Shown here in pieces: positions 35,187 to 43,481 of a stretch of 64,000 nt of DNA. Origin of the DNA: CAVWQV01 sp963757115 (GTDB lineage Bacteria; Pseudomonadota; Alphaproteobacteria; Acetobacterales; Acetobacteraceae); assembly GCA_963757115.1 (NCBI GenBank), contig CAVWQV010000014.1, positions 124,001 through 188,000 on the forward strand, read 5' to 3'. A model generated the notes under the pieces. It was not told the DNA's origin, searched no databases, and saw nothing but the letters and a program-made list of their open reading frames with translations. The translations under genes and the position numbers were made by a program. Within the stretch, counting starts at the first letter, position 1. The number at the start of each line of letters is the position of its first letter.

Positions 35187-35762
35187 ATGGGGTCAACGCA
35201 TTTCATCTCGGCCCGGCTCCCAGCGCTGTTGACGTTGGCAATGCTCGGTTTGGCGGGCTGCTCCGGACCGGAACTGCTCCAAAACCTCGGCCTCACGCGC
35301 AACACGCCGAACGAGTTCGTCGTGACCACGCGGGCGCCGTTGCAGATGCCACCGCCCTCCTTCGAGATCCGCCCGCCCGCTCCGGGCGCCAAGCGCCCGC
35401 AGGAGCAGTCGGAACGGGACTTGGCGGAGGAAGCGCTGGTGCCGGAAACAGCGCTCGCTCCTGGTTCTTCCCAACCGAGCTCCGGGCAGGCAGCCATCGT
35501 CAAACTGGCGGGGCCAAACCCGCCATCTGGCATCCGGGCCAAGGTGAACCAGGAAACGGCGCTCGATCGGCCGGCCGAGACGCTGACCGATCAGTTGATG
35601 TTCTGGCGATCGCCGCCTCCGGTGGGGACGGTCGTGGATGCGACACGCGAGTCGCAGCGGCTACGCCAGAACGCCGCACTTGGGCAAAGCCCCGAAGCGG
35701 GCAACACCCCGACCGTGCAGCCGAAACGCAGCAGCTTCCTCGGCAGTCTCAACCCGTTCTGA
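35187..35762 (+). CDS. DUF3035 family lipoprotein
   Basis: The protein has 191 residues. The signal segment ends in the lipobox MLGLAGC. The DUF3035 pattern follows: LGLTRNTPNEFVVTTRAPLQ, then MPPPSFEIRPPAPGAKRPQE. The C-terminal half has IRAKVNQETALDRPAETLTD and QLMFWRSPPP. It lies 15 bases after its paralogue. In many alphaproteobacteria a gene of this family follows lspA. The function is unknown, and location in the outer or inner membrane cannot be told here. Confidence 0.82.
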   Translation: MGSTHFISARLPALLTLAMLGLAGCSGPELLQNLGLTRNTPNEFVVTTRAPLQMPPPSFEIRPPAPGAKRPQEQSERDLAEEALVPETALAPGSSQPSSGQAAIVKLAGPNPPSGIRAKVNQETALDRPAETLTDQLMFWRSPPPVGTVVDATRESQRLRQNAALGQSPEAGNTPTVQPKRSSFLGSLNPF

Positions 35763-35777
35763 CGCAAGCGGTGCGCG

Positions 35778-36680
35778 TCAGCCGGTGACGCGCGCGACCT
35801 CGTCGGGCGGCATGCGAACGAGGCGGTCATAATCCTTGAGCAGGGTTTCGCTGATCTGCCCCGGCGCGAACTTGTACTCGGTGCCGATCTCCCGGATGGG
35901 CGTGACCTCGGCCGCCGTCCCCGCCAGGAACGCTTCGGTCGCGCCTTTCATGTCCTCCGGCCGGATGGGGCGCTCGACCAGCTTGATCTGCCGACGTTTG
36001 GCAAGCGAGATGACCGAACGGCGCGTGATGCCGTCGAGAAAGCAGTCCGGGGTCGGGGTGTGCAGCTCGCCGTTGATGACAAAGAAGATGTTGGCGCCGG
36101 TTGCCTCGGACACCAGCCCGCGCCAGTCGAGCAGCAAGGCGTCGTCGTAGCCCTCGGCCTCGGCTTTGTGCTTGGACATGGTGCCGATCATGTAGAGGCC
36201 GGTCGCCTTGGCTGCAGTGGGCGCGGTGCGTGGGTCCGGACGCAGCCATTCGCCCATGCCCAGGCGGATGCCGTGCATCCGGTTTGCCCCGAAATAGCTC
36301 GGCCAAGCCCATGTCGCGATCGCCACGTGGATGGTCGTGAGCTGGGCCGACACCGCGAGCTGCTCGGTCCCGCGCCAGGCGATCGGGCGGACATAGCATT
36401 CGTCGTGTCCGTTCGCTTTCATAACCGCCCAACTCGCGTCGTCGATCTCGTCGGCCGTGTAGGGAAGCTCGAAGCCGAGGATCCGGGCCGAGTTGATCAA
36501 ACGGTCGGTATGGTCGCGCAGCCGGAAAATGTGGCCGGCATAGGCCCGTTCGCCCTCGAACACCGCGCTGGCGTAGTGCAGCCCATGCGAGAGCACATGG
36601 AGCTTGGCATCCCGCCAGGGCACCATGGCGCCGTCCCACCAGATCCAACCGTCGCGGTCGTCGAAGGGAGCGAGCGTCAT
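35778..36680 (-). CDS. ilvE: Branched-chain amino acid aminotransferase
   Basis: The protein has 300 residues. This fold-type IV PLP enzyme shows HVLSHGLHYASAVFEGERAY, YVRPIAWRGTEQL, the PLP Lys in IGTMSKHKAEAEGYDDALLL, SEATGANIFFVINGEL, ITRRSVISLA and FLAGTAAEVTPI. It interconverts Leu, Ile and Val with their keto acids. The gene is convergent with the DUF3035 gene (16-base gap) and divergent from the MarR-type regulator. Confidence 0.92.
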   Translation of the reverse strand: MTLAPFDDRDGWIWWDGAMVPWRDAKLHVLSHGLHYASAVFEGERAYAGHIFRLRDHTDRLINSARILGFELPYTADEIDDASWAVMKANGHDECYVRPIAWRGTEQLAVSAQLTTIHVAIATWAWPSYFGANRMHGIRLGMGEWLRPDPRTAPTAAKATGLYMIGTMSKHKAEAEGYDDALLLDWRGLVSEATGANIFFVINGELHTPTPDCFLDGITRRSVISLAKRRQIKLVERPIRPEDMKGATEAFLAGTAAEVTPIREIGTEYKFAPGQISETLLKDYDRLVRMPPDEVARVTG

Positions 36681-36725
36681 GGCCGCGTGGCCTCCGCAGA
36701 TTGATCCAAGCCGTCATTAGGTATA

Positions 36726-36760
36726 TTGCGGCCCAGATTGCGTCAACAAACCTGTCGCAA
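36726..36760. promoter_or_regulatory. Candidate operator in the ilvE / MarR divergent region
   Basis: The 98-base region between the divergent genes has TTGCG at 36726-36730 and again at 36738-36742, and CGCAA at 36756-36760. The latter two form an inverted repeat with 13 bases between the arms. This is the kind of dyad that MarR regulators bind. There is no direct evidence that the adjacent regulator binds it. Confidence 0.25.
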
Positions 36761-36778
36761 CTGCGAGGAATGCCTGAT

Positions 36779-37375
36779 ATGCCCGAGACAAAGGGCGAGA
36801 GCTCGAGTTCGGCTCAGCGTGGCCTGGCCGTGGTCGACGCGAAGGCGCCGTCCCCCGCCGGGTCCAACCTCCTCTACCTTCGGGAGGCCGAAATCCGGCT
36901 GGCGCAGGACCTTCTGTTCTTCGCTTATCGCGATTTCACCAGCGCGGCGGATGTCATTCTCGAGGAGCTTGGGCTCGGGCGGGCGCACCATCGGGCACTC
37001 CACTTCATCGGCCGCAATCCGGGCATCGCGGTCGGCGATCTGCTCGCTATTCTGCGGATCACCAAGCAGTCGTTGGCGCGCGTGCTGACCGCCTTGGTGG
37101 AGCAGGGCTACGTGGTCCAAACTCCGGGCCACAGCGATCGCCGGCAGCGCCTCCTGACGCTGACCGGGCAGGGTCAGGGGCTGGAGCGACGTTTGTTCGA
37201 GCGGCAGCGCGAACGTCTCGCGACAGCGTATCGGGAGGCGGGTGCGGGCGCTGTCGAGGGGTTCCAACGGGTGATGCGGGGCGTCATGGACGCGGAGGCG
37301 CGTGCCTACCTCGATCGGAGCGAGCTCGATCGCAGCGACGTGACGGCCCGGGAGCCGCGGACCAGGCAGGCCTAA
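36779..37375 (+). CDS. petP: MarR family transcriptional regulator, PetP-like
   Basis: The protein has 198 residues from the ATG at 36779; an ATG at 36770 lies directly against the AGGA ribosome site and is too close to it. The winged helix reads LGRAHHRALHFIGRNPGIAV, LAILRITKQSLARVLTALVE with the recognition helix, and GYVVQTPGHSDRRQRLLTLT for the wing. The order MarR regulator, response regulator, next to ilvE, matches the petP-petR arrangement known from Rhodobacter. The regulated genes cannot be deduced. Confidence 0.7.
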   Translation: MPETKGESSSSAQRGLAVVDAKAPSPAGSNLLYLREAEIRLAQDLLFFAYRDFTSAADVILEELGLGRAHHRALHFIGRNPGIAVGDLLAILRITKQSLARVLTALVEQGYVVQTPGHSDRRQRLLTLTGQGQGLERRLFERQRERLATAYREAGAGAVEGFQRVMRGVMDAEARAYLDRSELDRSDVTAREPRTRQA

Positions 37376-37378
37376 AGC

Positions 37379-38077
37379 ATGTCGGAGGCTGCCCATATTC
37401 TGGTGGTCGACGATGATGCCCGCCTGCGCGCGTTGCTGTCGCGCTTCCTTGGCGAAAACGGCTTTCGCGTGACCACGGCGGAGAGCGCTGCCGAAGCGCG
37501 CGATCGCCTGCGCTTCCTCCATCCCGACCTGGTCGTGCTGGACATCATGATGCCGGGGGAAAGCGGGCTCAGCTTCACGGAAGCGTTGCGGGAGAAGCGC
37601 AGCGACATTCCCGTCCTGTTGCTCACGGCGCGCGACGCGCCCGAGGACCGGATCGTGGGCTTCGAGGCGGGGGCCGACGACTACGTCGCGAAGGGCGCCG
37701 ATCCGCGCGAGCTCGTCTTGCGGATCCGGGCCATGCTGCGCCGGGCCGCGGCGGCTCTGCCATCCGCCCCCCCGCCGCGGCTGCTGTCCCTGGGCTCGGC
37801 CGAGTTCGATACGGAGCGGGGCGAACTCAGGGACACATCGGGCGTGATCCGGTTGACGGGCGGCGAGGCTGCGTTGCTGACCGCACTCGCCCGCAAACCG
37901 AACGAGGTGCTGTCCCGTGAGGACATTGCGGCCGCGCTTGGGATGGATGATTCCGGCGAGCGCGCCGTGGACGTGCAGGTGACCCGGCTCCGCCGCAAGA
38001 TCGAGGCCGATCCCCGCGAACCGCGCTTTCTCCACACCGTCCGTGGCCGCGGCTACGTGCTGAAGCCGGGCCAGTAG
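37379..38077 (+). CDS. petR: OmpR/PhoB family response regulator, PetR-like
   Basis: The protein has 232 residues. The receiver domain has HILVVDDDARLRALL, the phospho-acceptor Asp in LVVLDIMMPGESGLSF (about residue 54) and LLLTARD. The conserved Lys105 is in GADDYVAKGADPREL. At that place nearly all receivers have Lys-Pro, but here it is Lys-Gly. The C-terminal winged helix has LTGGEAALLTALARKPNEVL and VDVQVTRLRRKIEADPREPR. It lies three bases after petP and two bases before the kinase, so one operon. Confidence 0.85.
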   Translation: MSEAAHILVVDDDARLRALLSRFLGENGFRVTTAESAAEARDRLRFLHPDLVVLDIMMPGESGLSFTEALREKRSDIPVLLLTARDAPEDRIVGFEAGADDYVAKGADPRELVLRIRAMLRRAAAALPSAPPPRLLSLGSAEFDTERGELRDTSGVIRLTGGEAALLTALARKPNEVLSREDIAAALGMDDSGERAVDVQVTRLRRKIEADPREPRFLHTVRGRGYVLKPGQ

Positions 38078-38079
38078 CG

Positions 38080-39420
38080 ATGCGGTGGACACCGCGATCA
38101 GTCGTTGCCTGGTTCAAGAAGCGCTTCCTGCCGCGCTCGTTGCTCGGCCGCAGCTTGCTGATGATCCTGCTGCCGCTGGTGCTCCTTCAAGCAGTGGCGC
38201 TGTTCCTGTTCTACGGCAGCCATCTCGACATCGTTTCGCGCCGGCTCTCGGCCTCCGTGGCTGGAGAGCTCGCCTACACGCTCGACCTGATGCGACGCTT
38301 CCCGGGCGATCAGAACCAAGCCTGGATCCTGCAATCCGCGCGGGACCAGTTCAACTTGAACATGGCGGTGGAGCCCGGGGCGGTCCTGCCGAAGCGGCTT
38401 ACTTGGCGCAACATCCTCGGCCCCATGGATGACGACCTCCAGGCGGCGCTGCGCGAGCGGGTCGGGCTGCCGTTCGTCATGGACTGGGTGTCCGATCCGC
38501 AATCCATCAAGATCAGGGTGCAACTGCCGGATGGGGTGCTGGCGGTGGAGGCCCCGCGCAAGCGGCTCTACACCGCCACCGTCTACCTGTTCGTGCTCTG
38601 GGTGGTCGGCTCGGCGCTTTTGTTGTTCGGCATCGCCGCCCTGTTCATGCGTAACCAGGTCCGCGCCATCCGCCGCCTAGCCGCGGCCGCCGAAGCGTTC
38701 GGGGTCGGGCGCGACGTGGGGCCGATCAAGCCGGAAGGGGCGATCGAGGTGCGGAAGGCGGCCACGGCGTTCAACCGGATGCAGGACCGGATCCGGCGTT
38801 TCCTCGCGCAACGGACCGAGATGCTCGCCGGCGTTTCGCACGACCTGCGCACGCCGCTCACACGCCTGCGGCTTGCACTTGCGATGCTGCCGACGACGGA
38901 TGCGCTGCGCCCCGATGTGGCCGAGATGACGGCGGACGTCGAGGAGATGGAGCGCATGATCGGCGGCTATCTCGCGTTCGCGCGCGGGGAGGGGACAGAG
39001 CAGGCCGAGCCCGTCGATCTTAGCGTGATGCTGGAGGAGGTGGCCGCCGGAGCGAGGCGCGCCGGCGCTCAGGTTGATCTGCACGTGCCGCCGGCGCTGA
39101 CCATCCCGCTCCGTGCCGACGCCGTGAAGCGCGCGGTGACCAACCTCGTCGATAACGCGCGCCGGCACGCTCGCCGGGTCGCGCTGGGGGCGGAGACCCC
39201 CAGCCCTCGCAGCGTCCAGGTGACGGTGGACGACGACGGCCCGGGCATCCCGGCCGCCCGGCGAGAAAGCGTGTTCCGGCCGTTCGAGAGCGGTGCGGCC
39301 GGCGGCACGGGCCTCGGGCTTACCATCGCGCGGGACATCGTCCGTGCGCATGGCGGGGAGATCGTGCTGGAGGACAGCCCGCTCGGCGGCTTGCGTGCGC
39401 GGATCAGGCTGCCGGTATGA
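38080..39420 (+). CDS. Membrane sensor histidine kinase of the petPR operon
   Basis: The protein has 446 residues. Two transmembrane segments (around residues 20-45 and 167-190) flank a periplasmic domain of about 120 residues. A HAMP-like linker (MRNQVRAIRRLAAAAEAFGV) leads to the H-box SHDLRTPLTRLRLALAML with its His at about residue 253. ATP-binding boxes follow: N-box LVDNARRHA, DDDGPGIP and GGTGLGLTIARDIVRAHGG. It resembles EnvZ-type kinases. The signal sensed is unknown. It is the natural partner of the response regulator two bases upstream. Confidence 0.88.
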   Translation: MRWTPRSVVAWFKKRFLPRSLLGRSLLMILLPLVLLQAVALFLFYGSHLDIVSRRLSASVAGELAYTLDLMRRFPGDQNQAWILQSARDQFNLNMAVEPGAVLPKRLTWRNILGPMDDDLQAALRERVGLPFVMDWVSDPQSIKIRVQLPDGVLAVEAPRKRLYTATVYLFVLWVVGSALLLFGIAALFMRNQVRAIRRLAAAAEAFGVGRDVGPIKPEGAIEVRKAATAFNRMQDRIRRFLAQRTEMLAGVSHDLRTPLTRLRLALAMLPTTDALRPDVAEMTADVEEMERMIGGYLAFARGEGTEQAEPVDLSVMLEEVAAGARRAGAQVDLHVPPALTIPLRADAVKRAVTNLVDNARRHARRVALGAETPSPRSVQVTVDDDGPGIPAARRESVFRPFESGAAGGTGLGLTIARDIVRAHGGEIVLEDSPLGGLRARIRLPV

Positions 39421-39430
39421 CGGAGAGTCG

Positions 39431-40150
39431 CTAAGCGAGCGCTTCCGAGAACAGCCCCTGCATCGCGCGCCACGAACGGGCATCCGCCTCGGCGCTGTAG
39501 CGCAGCGCGTCCGGCATGTTAACGATCCCAGCGTCCGGATTGGTGAAGCTGTGCACGGTGTTGCCGAACAGCGCCATCTGCCAGTCCACCCCGCCCTCGC
39601 GCATCTCGGTCTCGAACGCGCCGCGCTGGTCGGCCGGGATCATCGGGTCATCGGCGCCGATGCAGACCAGGACGCGAGCCTTGATGTTCTTGGCATCCGT
39701 CTTGGGCGCGCTGGTGCCGAGGCCACTGTGAAAACCGACCACCGCCTTGATGTCGGCGCCCGACCGGGCGAGCTCCAGTGCCATGGTGCCGCCGAAGCAA
39801 AAGCCTATGGAGGCGACCCGCGCCGCGTCGGTTTCAGGGCGGGCGGTTAGCGCCTCCAGAGCCGCGCGCGCACGCGCGCGCGTTTTGTTCGGGTCGGACA
39901 GCATGGGCTGCAGCAGGCCGACCGCCTCCTGCATTTCCGTCACCTGCCGGCCGTCTCCGTGCAGGTCGCAGGCGAGCGCCACATACCCTTCCTTGGCCAG
40001 CCGCTCGGCACGCCCAATCGCGTGTTCCCCCAAGCCGAACGCTTCCGGGAAGACAAGGACCCCGGCGCGCTTGCCCGATCCCTCCTCCACGAACAACTGG
40101 CTCTTCATGGACAGCCCGTCGGCTTGGTAGGTCAGCGTTTCGCGTCGCAT
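39431..40150 (-). CDS. Dienelactone hydrolase family protein
   Basis: The protein has 239 residues. The alpha/beta hydrolase fold has the nucleophile Cys in SIGFCFGGTMALELAR, a catalytic Asp in CIGADDPMIPADQR and His in NTVHSFTNPDAG. The N-terminal region has VLVFPEAFGLGEHAIGRAER and the YVALACDLHGDGR segment. The Cys-Asp-His triad is that of dienelactone hydrolase, but members act on varied esters, so the physiological substrate is open. It is convergent with the sensor kinase (10-base gap). Confidence 0.85.
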   Translation of the reverse strand: MRRETLTYQADGLSMKSQLFVEEGSGKRAGVLVFPEAFGLGEHAIGRAERLAKEGYVALACDLHGDGRQVTEMQEAVGLLQPMLSDPNKTRARARAALEALTARPETDAARVASIGFCFGGTMALELARSGADIKAVVGFHSGLGTSAPKTDAKNIKARVLVCIGADDPMIPADQRGAFETEMREGGVDWQMALFGNTVHSFTNPDAGIVNMPDALRYSAEADARSWRAMQGLFSEALA

Positions 40151-40223
40151 GTGATCCCCCCCAGGATGCTCGAGACCAGCATCGCGCCTCCCGCGCCGGC
40201 CGACAATGGCGTGGCCGCTGCCC

Positions 40224-40961
40224 CTAGCGCGCGTCGTGGAAAATGATCCCGAGCGTGAAGCGGCGGCCGGTGCGGAGCCGGCTGACCCCGTGGCGCATGG
40301 TGACGCGATAGGGGCCTTTCGCCCCTTGCACGGGTCGCTGGTTGACCGCGAACACCACTCCCTCGCCCTCGGATAGGGTGACCACCTCGGCTCGGGTCTG
40401 CATCCTGGGCCGCTGCTCCGTCAGCACGAACTCGCCGCCGGTGAAATCAAGCTCCGGCCGGTTGAGCAGGAACGCAACCTGGAGCGGGAAAGCCAGATCG
40501 CCGTAGAGATCCTGATGCAGGCAGTTGTAGTCGCCCGCCCCGTAGCGCAGCAGCAACGGCGTCGGGCGGGTTTGGCCGGCGGCGTGGCACCTCTCCAGAA
40601 AGGCCGCGTGGGTCGGGGGAAACGCGGCCGGCCCGCCCAAGGCGGCTTCCCATCGGTTCGCGACGGCGGCAAGTCTCGGGTAGAGCGCCCCTCGTAATGC
40701 TGCGATCGGAGCGGGGAGCGGGTAGGCGTAATATTGATACTCGCCCCGGCCGAAGCCGTGCCGCGCCATCACGATGCGGCTGCGGAATGCTGCCCCGTTC
40801 TCATAGCCGTCCCGCAGCGCCTGGCATTCGGCCCGGTCGAGCACCGGTCCGGTTGTCGCGCACCCGCGCTCGGCGAGCTCGCCTTCCATGCGCGCCCAAT
40901 CGAGACCTTCGACCCGCGCCGCGATCGGACTTCGCGTGCTGCGCTCGAGGATTTCGCTCAT
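40224..40961 (-). CDS. 2-oxoglutarate/Fe(II)-dependent oxygenase
   Basis: The protein has 245 residues from the ATG at 40961; the frame extends upstream but into the comF region. The jelly-roll core has the iron ligands His and Asp in NCLHQDLYGDLAFPLQV and the distal His in TMRHGVSRLRTGRRFTLG. The Arg residues in the RTGRRFTLG strand probably bind 2-oxoglutarate. The YNCLHQDLYG type resembles prolyl hydroxylase-like oxygenases of unknown substrate. It is 76 bases from comF on the same strand. Confidence 0.78.
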   Translation of the reverse strand: MSEILERSTRSPIAARVEGLDWARMEGELAERGCATTGPVLDRAECQALRDGYENGAAFRSRIVMARHGFGRGEYQYYAYPLPAPIAALRGALYPRLAAVANRWEAALGGPAAFPPTHAAFLERCHAAGQTRPTPLLLRYGAGDYNCLHQDLYGDLAFPLQVAFLLNRPELDFTGGEFVLTEQRPRMQTRAEVVTLSEGEGVVFAVNQRPVQGAKGPYRVTMRHGVSRLRTGRRFTLGIIFHDAR

Positions 40962-41037
40962 CCGACCGGCTCCCGTTGCATGACCGATCGGGTATGTGGG
41001 CTGCGGGCGGCCGTCGCGCACTCCGGATGTTGCGCCG

Positions 41038-41804
41038 TCAGTCGAGCCGCGGGTCCGGAACACGGGCCGCCACGAGCACGTCGACCCCCCTCGCCCCGGC
41101 CTCCCGGAGCGCGATCCGCGCACGTGTTGGCGGTGGCGCCGGAGGTCAGCACGTCATCGATCAGCAGCACCCGCGCGCCGCTCGATCCGCGCGACCCGTT
41201 TCGCGCGCACTGCGATGACGCCCTCCATCTCGGCCGCCCTCGCCTCGGCGGTCTTGCTGCCCAGCGATTGGGTAGCCCGGACCCGCCGCAATCCGTCCAG
41301 CAGGACCGGACGCTTGCTCAGCCGTCCCACGGCGGACGCGAGCAGGGCGGCCTGATTATAGCGGCGACGGAACAGCCTCATCCGGTGCAAGGGGACCGGG
41401 ATCAGGACGTCAGCCTCGCGAAGCAGGAATGCGCCTGCCCGCGCCATCTGCGTTGCCAGCGCCGCGGCCAATTCGGTGCGGTCGCTGTGCTTCAACGGGA
41501 GGATCATGCGGCGCGCTTGCGCGTCGTAGCGCAAGGCCGCGCGGGCCCGGTCGTATCGGGGTGGGCGCGCGGTGCAGGAAGGGCAGAGCCGCTCGGACCC
41601 TCCCTCCGCGGCGGTCGCGAACGGGACCCCGCAGCGCGCGCAGCAGGGGTCGGTGATGAAGCCGGTGCGGCCGAAGCAGTCGGCGCAGAGCCGGCCCGGC
41701 GCATCCACCGGTGCATCGCAGGTGGCGCAGCATGGCGGCAGCAACAGATCGAGCGCGGCTTTCCCAAGGCCGCGCGCCGCGGCTGGCAGGAGACCGTCAG
41801 GCAA
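41038..41804 (-). CDS. comF: ComF family protein, with two frame breaks
   Basis: The gene codes for about 255 residues. The TTG start at 41804 overlaps the rhodanese stop. A zinc-ribbon N-terminus has CCATCDAPVDAPGRLCADC then CCARCGVPF and CPSCTARPP. The phosphoribosyltransferase-like half has MILPLKHSDRTELAAALA, LIPVPLHRMRLFRRRYNQA, and LLIDDVLTSGATANT. The frame breaks near 41186-41192 and again near 41112-41121, each time in an identical CGATCCGCGC. Restoring two bases at each site recovers the full C-terminus, ending RVPDPRLD. ComF proteins are linked to DNA uptake. Confidence 0.82.
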
Positions 41805-43393
41805 CCGCTTCGACCCCGAACCGCACCGTGCCGTCTCGTTGGATCTCGCGCACGAGGTCGATCTCCCAATCGAGGTAGGCCTGCATGGCCTCGGCGACCC
41901 CGCTGTTGCGGTCTGTACGGCCGGAGGCTGACGTCCACGCACTCCGCGTCGGGGGGTGTCGTGCGATCCTTGACCAAGGGGCGGCCGAACGCCTGCCATG
42001 CTTCCGTGCCGCCTTCGAGCGCTCGCACCTCCGCCGACGCGCACAGGCCCTGCGCTTCGCCCACGGCCAAGCGAGCAAGCACACCGTCGGGCGATGTCAG
42101 GACCACGTGCCGCGCCGCCGCGAGCGGTTTTTCCAGCGCACGGAGCCGGGTTCGCACGCCCCAAAGCGCGCCCGGGATGTGCCCCTCCCGGTAATCGACG
42201 CTGCGGGCAAGATCGATCACGATCGTCCCGTCCCCGGCGTCCAGCAGGCGCATCAGGCCCGGGACCTCGACGGTGGGGACGGGGGCGCCGAGCTCGGGAA
42301 CCGGAACGATGGCCGTGCCGGTTTCGCGCACCTCCTCGAGGCCGCCCTCCACCACGAATACGTCGCGATGCCCCATCTGGCGCAGCCAGGCCCCGGTCAT
42401 GCGGGCGCGGACGCCCGTGTCATCGAGCAGCACGATGCGGGCGCCTCGCACCGCGATCCAGGCGTCGGTCGCCTGCACGAGCTGTCCGCCGGGCGCATTG
42501 CGGCTGCCCGGCCGGTGGCCCGCGCGGAATTCGGAAGGGTCCCGCACGTCGAGCACATAGAGCGTGCGGTCCGGGTCGTCCTCGAAGCGCGCGAGATCGA
42601 TCGCGCCGATCACGCCCACGCCCGACTGCTCGGCGAAGGCTTTCGCCCGCTCCAAAGCCAGGGCGGCGGTCCGTGGCGGACTGGGTGCGAACCGCTCGGG
42701 CCGCCCACGATCGCAGGTGAACCCTGCCAGCTCCCATCCCATCGTGCCGTTCCGCAGTGCGACGACCTTGTTCGGCACGCCGGCGCGACGCAGGCTTTCG
42801 GCGCCGAGAATGCTTCGGGTGCGGCCAGCACAGTTCACCACGACGAGGGTTTCCGGGTTTGGGGCGAGGTCGCCGATGCGATAGGCGAGCTCGCCGCCCG
42901 GCACGCTGATGCCCGTCGGGATCGACATGCGGGCGAACTCGTCGGCCGTCCGGCTGTCGAGCACCACCATGTTCCGGCGGCTGTCGATCCACCGCTTGAG
43001 CTCGGCCGCGTCCACGCTCTCGGTGCCGTAGTGGTGCTCAACCCATTCGCCGAATGCCTTGGAGGGCACGTTGACGCCGCTGAACAGCACATACCCGGCC
43101 GCTGCCCAGGCCGGGGTGCCACCTTGCAGCACGGATACGGCATCGCAGCCGATGCTCTCGAGATAGGCGGCCAGCTGTTCGGCAAGTCCCCGCCCATCAT
43201 CGACGCACACGATCCGCGCCCCGAGCCGGGGAAGCAGCGCCCGGGCGCGCAGCTCACGCCGGGACAGCGGGCACGGGATTGCCCAGAACAGGTGGCTCGC
43301 TCCGAACTCGCCCTCCTCGCGCGCGTCCAGGATCGCGAGTTCCTGCCCATCCTCGATCCAGTTGCGCAGGCTGCCCGCGTCGATCCGGTTCAT
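41797..43393 (-). CDS. Four-domain rhodanese-like protein, with a late frame break
   Basis: The gene codes for about 531 residues if one extra base near 41914 is removed; the corrected end reads AMQAYLDWEIDLVREIQRDG. Four rhodanese domains of about 120 residues lie in tandem. The catalytic loop of domain 2 is VVVNCAGRTRSI with an intact Cys. In domain 1 the place reads VCVDDGRGLA, in domain 3 LLDDTGVRAR and in domain 4 LTSPDGVLAR, so three domains lack the Cys. It is probably a sulfurtransferase with one active and three structural or regulatory domains. It is divergent from the methyltransferase gene. Confidence 0.82.
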
Positions 43394-43481
43394 GCCGCTC
43401 TCCCTGGCCGGATGCCGGTCCGGACGTTAGGCGTGCGCGGCAAGGCTTGGCAACGCAACCCGTCGCCGTCACATCGGACCG

